Shown: piece after piece, positions 34,651 to 44,237 of the stretch
Layout of the letters: the number at the start of each line of letters is the position of its first letter
Position numbering within the stretch: the stretch's first letter is position 1
Source of the DNA: Turritopsis dohrnii
Taxonomy: Eukaryota > Cnidaria > Hydrozoa > Anthoathecata > Oceaniidae
Assembly: GCA_027922465.2 (NCBI GenBank)
Contig: BQMF02000298.1
Location: 62,001-126,000, forward strand
Direction: 5' to 3'
DNA length: 64,000 bases
Made by a program: the position numbers and the translations under genes
The notes under the pieces: generated by a model
Databases searched by the model: none
Told to the model about the DNA's origin: nothing
The model's input: only the letters and a program-made list of their open reading frames with translations

Positions 34651-35080
34651 TCAGCTCCAAAGGTTGCTCAGTTTCAGATTCAGACCTTTTTGTAAACGAA
34701 TTTTGGTGTTGTTTCCCAACTGTAAGCCTTCACACTTTAGGTCACTCATCTCTTTAGGATCGATCTGCAAACCATTAACTTTGTCATTTAAGGATTTTAA
34801 ACTTTCGCAACCTAAATGGCCATATCGTTGTGCCATAAATCTAAGGATTGTTGTTTGGTTGCCTTCCGATACAACAAGTTTCTTTAAAATTCACAGTATT
34901 GAGTTTATATAATTTGCCATGTTTATGGCCAATTACGTAATCCTTCCCATCGATATTAATGGCACATGATTGTCCCTGGAACTCAAAAACAGCACCCTTC
35001 TCCGTAACAGACGGCAGTGAGAAAAGTTTGTTTTGCAATTTCGGCACGTAAAGAACGTCTTTCAAAATAGACTTTTTCAT
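34651..35080 (-). pseudogene. copia gag-pre-integrase region
   Basis: Two minus-strand frames: 35080-34841 (KDVLYVPKLQNKLFSLPS, the start of the pre-integrase block) and 34836-34651 (AQRYGHLGCESLKSL, the HLG part of the zinc-binding segment). The start of the element's coding region and gag are missing. Confidence 0.75.
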
Positions 35081-35129
35081 CTATATTCAGCACGATTGAA
35101 TGCACATTCCCTTTTCCATACGAATACAG

Positions 35130-35590
35130 ACATACGAATACAGTCTTTGACAAGTCTTTCAAAAAACTTCTCTTAGAAAACGTCTGAAATACGTCCTAAA
35201 GAGGTCTTCTTAAACACTTCTTTCACAAAACATCTTAAAGACGTCTTAGACAGGTCATCCATAAAACTTCTCTCACAATACATCTCAAAGACGTCCTGAA
35301 GAGGTCTTCTATGTAACATCTTTTACGAAACGTCTTAAAGACGTCTTTGAAAGGTCATCTATAAAACGTCTGTCACAATACATCTCATAGACATCCTGAA
35401 GAGGTCTTCTAAAAAACGTCTCGAAGTCTTTGACAGGTCATCCATAAAACGTCATTAAGGAAATGTCTCAAAGATGTTTTTGAAGGGCTTTCTTTCACGG
35501 TACGTCATAAAGATGTCTTAGACGTGTCTTTCGTGAAATGTCTTTCAAATGTCGTCTAAATTAGCGTTTTATACGTCTTTTTTCCAAAGA
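35130..35590. repeat. AGACGTCTT-rich array, block 2 (about 100-bp period)
   Basis: Tandem array in which AGGTCATCYATAAAAC recurs at 35252, 35352 and 35435, giving an approximately 100-bp unit with a deletion in the last interval. Each unit holds several AAGACGTCTT-like words (AAAGACGTCTT, AAAGACGTCCTGAAGAGG). It abuts the truncated end of the copia element. Confidence 0.8.
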
Positions 35591-35982
35591 GTTTAGACAC
35601 AGTAGCCAAAATTTGTTAAAGCAAACAGAACTGCAGAAAGCGAATAACACATATTCCTATACTTTCTACATATGTGACAACGTTCAGGGAATTAAGAACT
35701 GGATTTCAATGTTAAGTCGGGTGGCAAAAGAAAGATGACAGATATTTTTTCGTCACGTTGCTTTACTAAATGACAGTTATGTAAAAAGATCTTTTCAACA
35801 AAATGTACACATGTTTATCTTAACTACATGTCAATCACATCGCTCCCCCGGGCCTAATAAGGTAGAGTACACTACGCATTTTTATTTAAATCTTTTAAAA
35901 CTGCCTGTAACTCTTTATCTTACATGTTTGTGATTGGTCTATTTTGACTTTTTAAAATCATTCAACTGTACTATTTTATATT

Positions 35983-37771
35983 AGAGAGCTTACGCAACTG
36001 CGATTCTACGGCGGCTAGTAGTTATGTTGTTATGGTAACTTTATAATATCTGCTTGCTGCCTCCGTCATTGTGAAGTGCTTGCGCAAACAAACAATAACA
36101 AAAAATAAACAAATATGGCGGCTGATCCAGCCAAAGCCTTTGCTCTACAACAAAGTTTATTGCTTAACAAATATGAAGCGGAAACAGTTACTGATGAACG
36201 ATGTATTATCTTAGAAATCTTTTATTTACGATGCTATCAAACCAAGCACAATAGTCCAAATACCAAAATACCAAACCGTGATTTATCATTAAGTTCTTAG
36301 AAAGTTCATATCGAATGTTTACATACATGAATAGTCAAAGTGTGTTCGAATGTTTTTAAAATGAAGATGTAATGCATTGCAAATAAAATATCTTCCTTAT
36401 GTTTTTCTCATGAGTAGCATGAAGTCAAATTTAAATATTTAACAAATTTCTCAAGAGTGTTATGCGGCACTCCAAGATCTTCACAAAAATATTAATGCTA
36501 TTTGCACTATAGGTTCCACAAAAAAGTCGTTGTTTAAAACTTTCCCTTAAGGCCGGCGCAAATGCATCCAACATTTCATCCAACATCGAAAATTGAAATG
36601 TTGGACGCATTTGAGAAGTTTCAAAATTTATGAAAAATTCAAAAAGAAGAAAAAAACCATGTTGGATGAAGTTTGATCGCCGTCAAACATTTCATCCAAC
36701 ATTTTCGGCAAGATCAAAGGAAGCTTCCGTGTTTCGCTCGCTATTTTTCATGTTGGGTGCATTTGAGGTAATTCTCGTCCAACATATAAAAATTCTCTCT
36801 GCGCCGAGTGCAAAAAGGCACTAAAAAAGAGTGCTTTTCGAATATTTTTTAATGTTTCAAATGTTTGTGTTTTTTTTGACAATCGAATGTTACAAAAAAA
36901 ACCAAACAGAGCTTTCTTTGAAGTAACGCGAGAAGGATAATTATTAAAAACAAATGAGCTCTTCAGAGGAGGAACAATATTGAACAATATTTGTGAAAAC
37001 ACCTCTTTTTTTTCGTCTTTTGACCCATTTTCTCGTTTTTCCTCTTTTTGGTTTTTCGCCTTCCGAATCCACAAGTTCATTTAAATACCATCATGGTTGC
37101 AAAGTCTTCTACTTCCGCCATTTTGAATTGTCTAATGAATGAACGTATGTGATATTCGCGAGTCCCATTGTTTTATAACAAAGACTATTGTTCTAAAACA
37201 ATATAAATCCGAAAGTTTGCGAAAATTAATTCCTGCGAAAATTAATTCCCTGTTGGATGAAATGTTGGATGCATTTGCGCAGGACTTTACTGAAAATAAA
37301 TCTTTTTGAAAATAATGTCAAACATTATCCCCAAGGGATTGCAATAGCAATCCTGTCGAACAACTTAAAATAGAATTATAGAAGACGGTTTCTACTTGTA
37401 TTAACTTTTGAAATAACTATTGTATCTTTTATCGGTAACTGAATGAGAACCAGGTAATCGTTATCATAAAAGCAGACATTGAATATCATAAAGAAATGTG
37501 AATTAAATTTAGCGAAATGTTTTGTTCACATTCTTTTCGACTTTTTTCTTTGGTACTAATCAATTGCGTGTGATGATTTCACAATAGTCTTCTCTACGTA
37601 ATGAGCACCTGCGTATGTTCTACGGCTACGGTAAATTCATCACTTTTCCGTCGTAGAATGTACACGGCGGATTGGTATCTGCAACACAGTGCGTTATTTC
37701 ATGATCTCCTTGAATTTCCCAATCACCTGGTTCACACCGCCGCCGCAGAATCGCAGTTGCGTAAGCTCTCT
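35983..37771. mobile_element. TIR element, AGAGAGCTTACGCAACTG ends
   Basis: Inverted repeats of about 32 bp: left AGAGAGCTTACGCAACTGCG at 35983 with ATTCTACGGCGG, right CCGCAGAATCGCAGTTGCGT to AAGCTCTCT ending 37771. The interior has an ATG frame (36115-36300, MAADPAKAFALQQSLLLNKY) that could be the start of a transposon protein, then a nested element (36556-37280). A Helitron-like end abuts its right terminus. Target duplication not resolved because the junctions are palindromic. Confidence 0.7.
36556..37280. mobile_element. Nested TIR element, GCGCAAATGCATCCAACA ends
   Basis: 30-bp inverted repeats at 36556-36585 and 37251-37280 (GCGCAAATGCATCCAACATT). The ATTTCATCCAACA word recurs inside in both orientations (36590-36710), as subterminal binding sites often do. 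A minus-strand frame of 110 codons (37080-36748) has no domain I can name. About 725 bp, non-autonomous, inside the 35983-37771 element. Confidence 0.75.
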
Positions 37772-37776
37772 AATTA

Positions 37777-38234
37777 CTAGCCGCCAAGGCGATGTCGCTC
37801 GCCGCCCATGTTCAGCCTGCGAAAAATAAAACTAAGTAATTGGCAATAAAAAGTGTGCCCATGTTGTAGAACTCGAAAAACTGATCAAAAAAATGTATGG
37901 GATCGTTTTGTCACGACCAACCATTACGGAGATATTGTTGATCAAAAATTTTGATGACGTCATAGACCTGTCCCCCAAAAAATTAGACCCAAATTTTTCG
38001 TCATCCTACCGCCTGTAACACGGACCCCAAAAAATGTCAGTTATCCCTATTGGTTACCGAGATAATTTTCCTAAACGTCACGTTCGATTGGGGATGCAAT
38101 GCATAGGTTTCGAACTGACGTCGGGCACAAGAAAAGAATTAATCTCCCTCACAACTCAATTTACCTTTTTGCGTGACAGGCAAACAGACAAAAAAACTAA
38201 CAAACAAACAGAGAATCGGCTATTAATATATAGA
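37777..38234 (-). mobile_element. Helitron-like element, 458 bp
   Basis: On the minus strand it starts TCTATATATTAATAGCCG, has TGTTTGT-rich sequence and ACGCAAAA, and ends in a GCCTTGGCGGC hairpin arm and CTAG at 37777-37780, followed by T. It matches 56574-57028 throughout (for example AAAAAATTAGACCC and CCCTATTGGTTACCGAGATA). The 5' end touches another CTAG end at 38235-38238, so two units lie head to tail. Confidence 0.7.
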
Positions 38235-38249
38235 CTAGCCGCCAAGGCA

Positions 38250-38835
38250 AGGAAGGATTCGTTACGCTCCGTCGTAATGACATTCGAAACACCACGGCAA
38301 AGCTTTTATCTGAAGTATGTCACGAAGTAAAGATCGAACCAACATTACAACCTTTAGTCAATGATCAATTGGAAATGTTGCAGATCAAGCACGATCAGAT
38401 ATATGTGCGCGTGGCTTCTGGATCTCTGGTCAAATGGCATTTTATGATGTTAGGGTCTTTAACCCATTGGCTAAACGATACAGAGATGTAGAGCTACCTA
38501 CATGTTATCGTGTGAACGAGAAGGAGAAGAAGAATAAATATAACGGCAGAATCATGAATGTTGAACATGGTAGTTTCACACCTCTTGTCTTTGCAACAAC
38601 CGGGGGAATGGGTCGAGAATGCTCGAAGTTTTTCGATCGACTGGCAGACGTGATAGCAGAGAAAAGACATTTACACAAGTCCAAAATAACATCATACATC
38701 AAACGCAAAATGAATTTTTCCTTGATAAGATCTCTGGTTAGATGTATTCGAGGAAGTAGATCAATATATGGGAACGTAAAAATGATCAATGACGCCGCAG
38801 TCTGCGAACAGCGGGCTGCTGTTGTCAATCATTAA
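38250..38835 (+). pseudogene. Repeat-borne conserved domain with DVRVFNP motif
   Basis: Two plus-strand frames give one protein broken by a frameshift near 38390. The first part reads RRNDIRNTTAKLLSEVCHEV and IEPTLQPL; the second reads ARGFWISGQ, AFYDVRVFNPLAKRY, VEHGSFTPLVFATTGGMGRE and RCIRGSRS, ending at a stop. I recognise this as a domain common in repetitive genes of cnidarians and other invertebrates, found C-terminal to reverse-transcriptase-like proteins. The acidic and polar pattern (FYDVRVFNP, then E-x-G-S-F-T-P) is reminiscent of PD-(D/E)XK nucleases, which is inference. It is truncated at the Helitron-like end on its left. Confidence 0.65.
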
Positions 38836-40094
38836 GTAAATTTTATCTCTGATAATATATGTAAATAATATGTAATAAATAATATCATGTCTTGTAATAA
38901 ATATTATGTATATATGTATATACTAATGAAATAAAAAGGCCAAGAGGCCTGAAGGTCAACACTTTCGTCAAAGTTGAAAAATGTTTGACTGTGAAGCAGA
39001 ATGGAGTAATCACATTTTTGTTCCAGGAAGGTCAAAATAGGAATTCATGAGTGATAACTGAAGTAATAGTGATGTAAGACATTCAATGATAAAAACCAAA
39101 CAGGTGTGCTCTCAAAATTGTGTCCATGTACCAGTGTCATTGTAACAAAAGTTAATTCAAAAAAATGTTTATCTAGAAATTAAAGATACAAAGCATATTA
39201 AACACTTATCAATGTCTCGTTTGAGTTTTGTGTACAGTTTTATGTATGCTATATCTAAGGTCATCTTTAAAATGAATCAAATACGATTATCTTTGAAGTG
39301 AATTGAATATAATCGGATTGCGAATAAAACAGGCTTGTATTAAAATCAAAAGAAGTAATCATGAAGTAAATTTCAACTAATAGTTGCAAGTCGGCGGGCG
39401 GAAGAACCAACCATTACGGATGGAAGCCCAAGGACTAAAAACTCCCGTTACTTACTTACTTACTAAATTTCATGCAGACCGTAATGATAACAAAGAGTTC
39501 AAAGTGACAAGACAAGTGTTCAAAAGCAAACGTCTCACACACATTACAAAGATAACTGATATATTAAAAAAAACTATACATACAAGTGCTTAATGGTTGG
39601 TAATGCCATTCATCATTTTTGCCCTTCACTGAAAATGAAAACTAACATGTAGCTTTAGCTAAAAATGCCCCCGCGCTCAAGCATTCCAATTTATACAGAC
39701 AGCAAGCTATACATTAACAGCGGAAACGAAAACAAGTTTTTGGCCGAAACAAAAAATGGGTTGATTTGGGACCTGATATGAGGCAAAGTTATATGCCTAA
39801 ATATTTCGACAAAATCAGTTTTTGGCATTTCAAAACCAACTTGCAATATGCAAACCAAATAGATTTACACTTAAACAGATGAAAATATGCACAAAACTTT
39901 GTTACTTTTTGTTATCTCTTAGGTCTAAGTTACACTGATGCTAATATACCTTTCAAAAAGTGTAAATAAGGCTTAACAAGTAATATTAGAAAGTATTTCC
40001 TACAAACAAGAGAAATGTGTGAATTGAAACCATGGATACATATTTTATAATTTTTATAATTACAATAAGATTTGTTAAAAACATTCTGTAAGAG
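38836..40094. other. Intergenic, nothing recognised
   Basis: Includes the AT-rich 3' flank of the preceding relic (TAATAAATATTATG tracts, GGCCAAGAGGCC palindrome at about 38938). No gene or paired repeat identified. Confidence 0.4.
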
Positions 40095-40940
40095 TACCGT
40101 GGCTGATTCGGACACTTTACTTTCATATTATCTACAAACGCATGTGAAAACACGCGGCCGCGCCTTATAACACGCGGCCGCCAGTTATAACACGCGGCCG
40201 CCAGTTATAATACGCGGCCGCGCTTTTTGCCGCCTGTTTTCCCGCTTGTTTTATTTTCTGGTCTGCAATATATCTTTGTCAAACAAGCGGAGAAAAGACG
40301 CGGCCGCGTATTTTACTGCTTATTTTATTTCTTAAAGCAATGATAAAAGGCGCGGCAAAAGACGCGGCCGCGTGTTTTCACATCATTTTTTTCTTGTTCT
40401 GGTCTGGAGTTTTGTAGTTTTTAGAAGAATAAAACTTAATTGTATATTTTTGCTTTGAATTTTGATGATTGGAGCCATGGAGGAAATTTTTACATCAAGA
40501 ATCCAACTGTCTCTACCTGAGCTAGTGACATACTATCACAACGTCCAGCCAAAGCTCAAATACAATGATATATGTATGATTATCAATGAAAAAAACAACA
40601 TAAACAAAAATAAACAACAAACAATATCCAGACCAGAACAAGAAAAAAATGATGTGAAAACACGCGGCCGCGTCTTTTGCCGCGCCTTTTATCATTGCTT
40701 TAAGAAATAAAATAAGCAGTAAAATACGCGGCCGCGTCTTTTCTCCGCTTGTTTGACAAAGATATATTGCAGACCAGAAAATAAAACAAGCGGGAAAACA
40801 GGCGGCAAAAAGCGCGGCCGCGTATTATAACTGGCGGCCGCGTGTTATAACTGGCGGCCGCGTGTTATAAGGCGCGGCCGCGTGTTTTCACATGCGTTTG
40901 TAGATAATATGAAAGTAAAGTGTCCGAATCAGCCACGGTA
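40095..40940. mobile_element. 846-bp element with 314-bp perfect inverted repeats
   Basis: Inverted repeats of 314 bp lie at 40095-40408 and 40627-40940; read by eye they match base for base. Ends are TACCGTGGCTGATTCGG. The direct repeat GTAAGAG flanks both sides (40088-40094 and 40941-40947), a 7-bp target duplication. Each arm carries six CGCGGCCGC sites (NotI words) separated by AT-rich spacers such as TTATAACA, in strong contrast to the surrounding AT-rich DNA. The 218-bp centre is unique. It resembles a fold-back or MITE-like DNA transposon whose GC-rich words may be transposase-binding sites (inference). Confidence 0.9.
40462..40630 (+). other. Short open frame in the centre of the palindromic element
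   Basis: An ATG-initiated frame starts MMIGAMEEIFTSRIQLSLPE and runs through VTYYHNVQPKLKYNDICM before entering the inverted repeat. It has an acidic-hydrophobic start that could be the first exon of a transposon protein or a captured host exon. No domain recognised; it may be chance. Confidence 0.25.
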
Positions 40941-42047
40941 GTAAGAGCCAAAAAAAAAAACTTTTTCAAAAAAAAAAATTAAAGCGAAAAATCCATTGCG
41001 TTTCAAACTTTGATTTAAAACAAAAAAATAGCCAAAGTTTACATAAAAAAAACAAGAAAAAAATATATAGGTTTTATTGATCATGATCACACTAGGTTTG
41101 GAAGACAGTCAAAGAAGAAAAAGACGAAGAACGACAGTTTGTAATATGGCTTTCTTGTATACACAGAAATCCAATTAAAATCTTTTGAAGGGAAGATCCG
41201 CCAAAAATCAGTGCATTAAACAAAATTATTGAAAGAAGAATTTAGAGTTAAAATATATACAAAAATAAAATGTATGGTTGGCAAAATTTCGGATATCAAG
41301 CTGTGCTTCAAAATCCTTGTCGTTCACTTCACTAAAACTACACAAAAGTAACACGAAAAATGTCTAAGCAATTTTAGCATACGATCTTCCTAAATAACAT
41401 AGTATAATATAATAATAAATTAGGAAAGAGAAAAACATTTTGTCTCCCACTTACAGTACCATGCTTTGAAACGGGAAAAAAGCAAAGTCAGCTAATAATT
41501 GTATTCCACCGTGTAACGTCAACACGAAAGTTGGAGGATGATGAATAAGATGATGATGAAGAACAAAATCAGAAACTGACATTCGCCTATCTCGTGAAAC
41601 TACTATGCCTCCTCGCTCGCTGCGGGGGCAAAAAGCATGCAAAAACAACTGCAGATTATTTTAAAGATTAAACAAGATTCGCAAAAATGCGACTATATAT
41701 TTCCCCAAAGTTGCAAAAATCGTGAGTACACTGATAACCATAAGAAAAATTGTACAGCTACAATGGTAAAGCTACCATCAACTTGATACTCATATAAAAA
41801 TGCTGTCCATACTGATCAGGGTGGAATTGAACTTAATACCACAAAAAAACTTATTTTGAACTTTATGAAAAGAGCATCAAATGATAAGGTTTCTCTCATA
41901 ATTTTTGCCAATGTGTTAAAATGTGACTGAGAAGTTACTATGGACATCATAATTAACATAATGATCTTTATTCCTGCAGAAAACAAGTTTCCTATCCTTT
42001 ACACACTCAGGAAAAATATAATTCAATAGACCACTTGCTTTCTGTAA
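40941..42047. other. Intergenic, nothing recognised
   Basis: A-rich sequence without a supported gene. The frames present have no domain-like content. Confidence 0.4.
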
Positions 42048-42052
42048 CTCAG

Positions 42053-42601
42053 GGGCTGTTCATATTTGGAGAAAAAAATATCCCGGTAGGCGGGGAAACT
42101 TTTCGACACACCAAAAAAAATTACCTCGGTAAGCGAGGAAATAATATAACTCGTGTAAAGTAGCGGGAAAAATTTAAAAACAAATATGGCGGCAGTCAAT
42201 AAGCGATACATTTCGACTTTATATGTATTAAGATTATTTATAAGATTCTCAATCATTGCATCGTTCCACCTGAAACTTTTTCGGTGGAATGATGATGATT
42301 TTTCTGCCATTGATGATGATTTCTCTGCCATTTTGACGAAAGCATGAACTTACAATCTTGCTGACTAGACATAAAATGATCCCGCTCACCGGGGTAATTG
42401 TGTTCATATGGAGAAATTATTTCCCCGCCTACCGACATCTTGTTATCAATACGCGAGATCCCGCTTACCGGGATGTTTTTTTTATCATATGAACGAAATA
42501 TAATTGTTCATAACAATTCTTAAGAGAGGCGAGATCTCGGCAAGTGGAGCGTCAAAAAGTTTCCTCGCTTACCGAGACATTTTTTCCCATATGAACAGCC
42601 C
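42053..42601. mobile_element. 549-bp MITE, GGGCTGTTCATAT ends, CTCAG duplication
   Basis: Ends GGGCTGTTCATAT and ATATGAACAGCCC are exact inverted repeats, continued loosely by GGTAGGCGGGGAAAC-like words. CTCAG flanks both sides (42048-42052 and 42602-42606), giving a 5-bp target duplication. Interior holds repeated CCGGTAGGCGGGG / TACCGAGACA words and TTCATATGGAGAAA. Related to the truncated piece at 16911-17207. Superfamily not assigned. Confidence 0.8.
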
Positions 42602-42606
42602 CTCAG

Positions 42607-43683
42607 ATGAAACTCTCTTACAAAATTATACAATCAACTTTGTATAAAGGTTTACAAAAGAAGAAGAGAAAATTGTCAAACTTTTGGAGTAGACATAAAA
42701 GCAAATAACTATCAATGGAAATCAAAACCCAATCTTTACTAAAACATATTATAAGTAGCATTTCAAATTAGGAACGAGAAGAGTTATTTTCAAAAAAGAG
42801 AAGGCTTTAGAATGACAATTTGTCAAATTAAATTTAAGTATTCAGAATAAACATCTCTGATTCGGAAAAACATGTTCACACACATTATTAATTTGATAAA
42901 AATGACCTTCGTAAATCTCAAATGAAAACAAAATATTTTGGTAGTGAAAATATACATCCATAACCAAATCACTATATAGCTGGAATGTGTTTTAATTTAC
43001 GTTCGTTGTTTGTAATGAAAATTGTCAGATATATTAACTTTTGTATCAAAACAGCATACGTGATCATGGAATTCATATGTTATTGTATCAAACGACTATC
43101 CAGGGAAGCACATTCAACCAGATTATTTCATGCTTGTTTACGTGTCTAATCCTTTTAATTAAAATATACGTTTGGTTTTCTGAACATCTTTTTGCATATA
43201 CGATATCACGTTTTTATTTGCAGTTTTTGTTATGTACTCTTTGAAATAAATAACTCTTTGTTCTCCACATAAAAAGGGTTTCCTTCATATGGCTGCTGTG
43301 CATGTGTTTTCAGTTGGACTACATTATATCAGGATGCAAAATAAAAATAAATCTTTTAATAATGAACTTTCAACTTTGCACTGAAATCACAGATTTAATG
43401 TTCTACTATTCCAAACATGTAATCACCATTCATCATAACGTTGCTATCAACAACAAAAACAAAACGTCTATCTATGAAAATGATATCGCTTTTTTCTGTT
43501 TTTCTTGTGTTCATTCAAAATTTTTTATTCAAAAGTTTTTACAAAACATTAAGGAAAACACTGAACTAAAACGACTTAGTATCATCATTTAAAGCTTTAT
43601 ATATCTCTTGAATCATCCGAATCAAAGCTACCATACAAAGCAAAACTCTTCCACTGTCCAACAGCGCACTGACTGAAAAGAAA
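42607..43683. other. Intergenic, nothing recognised
   Basis: AT-rich sequence with scattered frames (for example 43041-43244 and 43302-43592) that show no recognisable domain. No RNA gene seen. Confidence 0.4.
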
Positions 43684-44162
43684 TTGAGGATTGTGCAAGG
43701 GCTCGAAGCGCCCGCAGTGCAATCCCGATTTTATAAATAAAATCGAAGCCAACGATCTAATACTGGTGTATACGCCCATTCACGCCTTTAGGATTAAAGT
43801 CATTCGAATACGAGCTCCGATTTCATTTATATCTCTACTTATAACTATTTACACAATAAATGAAATCCAAAGAAATAGTCAATTCGAGTCGCGGAAGTTC
43901 CACAATAAAGAGACATTATATAAAGTAATAAAGTTTCTTTCTTTGAAACGATTATACACATTCAACTACTACTCCCACGTGCACGAAAACTACCAGTACC
44001 ACCACGTGATCCACGACCTAAAATATAAGGTTAACTTTTGATTTACTCTTGGTTGTAGAAGGGGTCTTGGTGGGTGGGCAGTATTAGATCGTTGGCTTCG
44101 ATTTTATTTATAAAATCGGGATTGCACTGCGGGCGCTTCGCGCCCTTGCACAATCCTCAATT
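43684..44162. repeat. Fold-back repeat abutting the DIRS end
   Basis: The arms 43684-43765 and 44081-44162 are inverted repeats (TTGAGGATTGTGCAAGGGC...CGATCTAATACTG) with one clear mismatch, separated by about 315 bp. Each arm contains an internal palindrome GGGCGC-GAA-GCGCCC. After the left arm, TGTATACGCCCATTCACGCC continues as a direct repeat of the inner part of the DIRS terminal repeat. This arrangement could correspond to the internal complementary region and duplicated termini of DIRS elements, or to a non-autonomous relative. Confidence 0.6.
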
Positions 44163-44237
44163 TCATTTCATAAAATCTCCGCCCGATCTAATACTGGTGT
44201 ATACGCCCATTCACGCCTTCAGGCTGAAAGTCATTCT

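Larger units (their letters stand above)
31390..35094 (-). mobile_element. Ty1/copia retrotransposon, 5'-truncated and broken
   Basis: On the minus strand the copia order is visible: gag-pre-integrase, integrase, reverse transcriptase, RNase H, then 3' sequence at 31390-31505 that recurs at 57217-57345 and is therefore LTR or near-LTR. Gag and a 5' LTR are missing; coding similarity stops near 35094, where an AGACGT-rich array begins. The pol region has several frame breaks and a mariner-type insertion (32733-33681), so the element is dead. Confidence 0.85.

Noticed and set aside
35130..35590. CRISPR-like array
   Set aside because: Eukaryotic context, degenerate units without unique spacers; it is a tandem satellite.
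39384..39593. 69-codon frame
   Set aside because: Starts at a non-ATG codon, no recognisable domain, no supporting signals.
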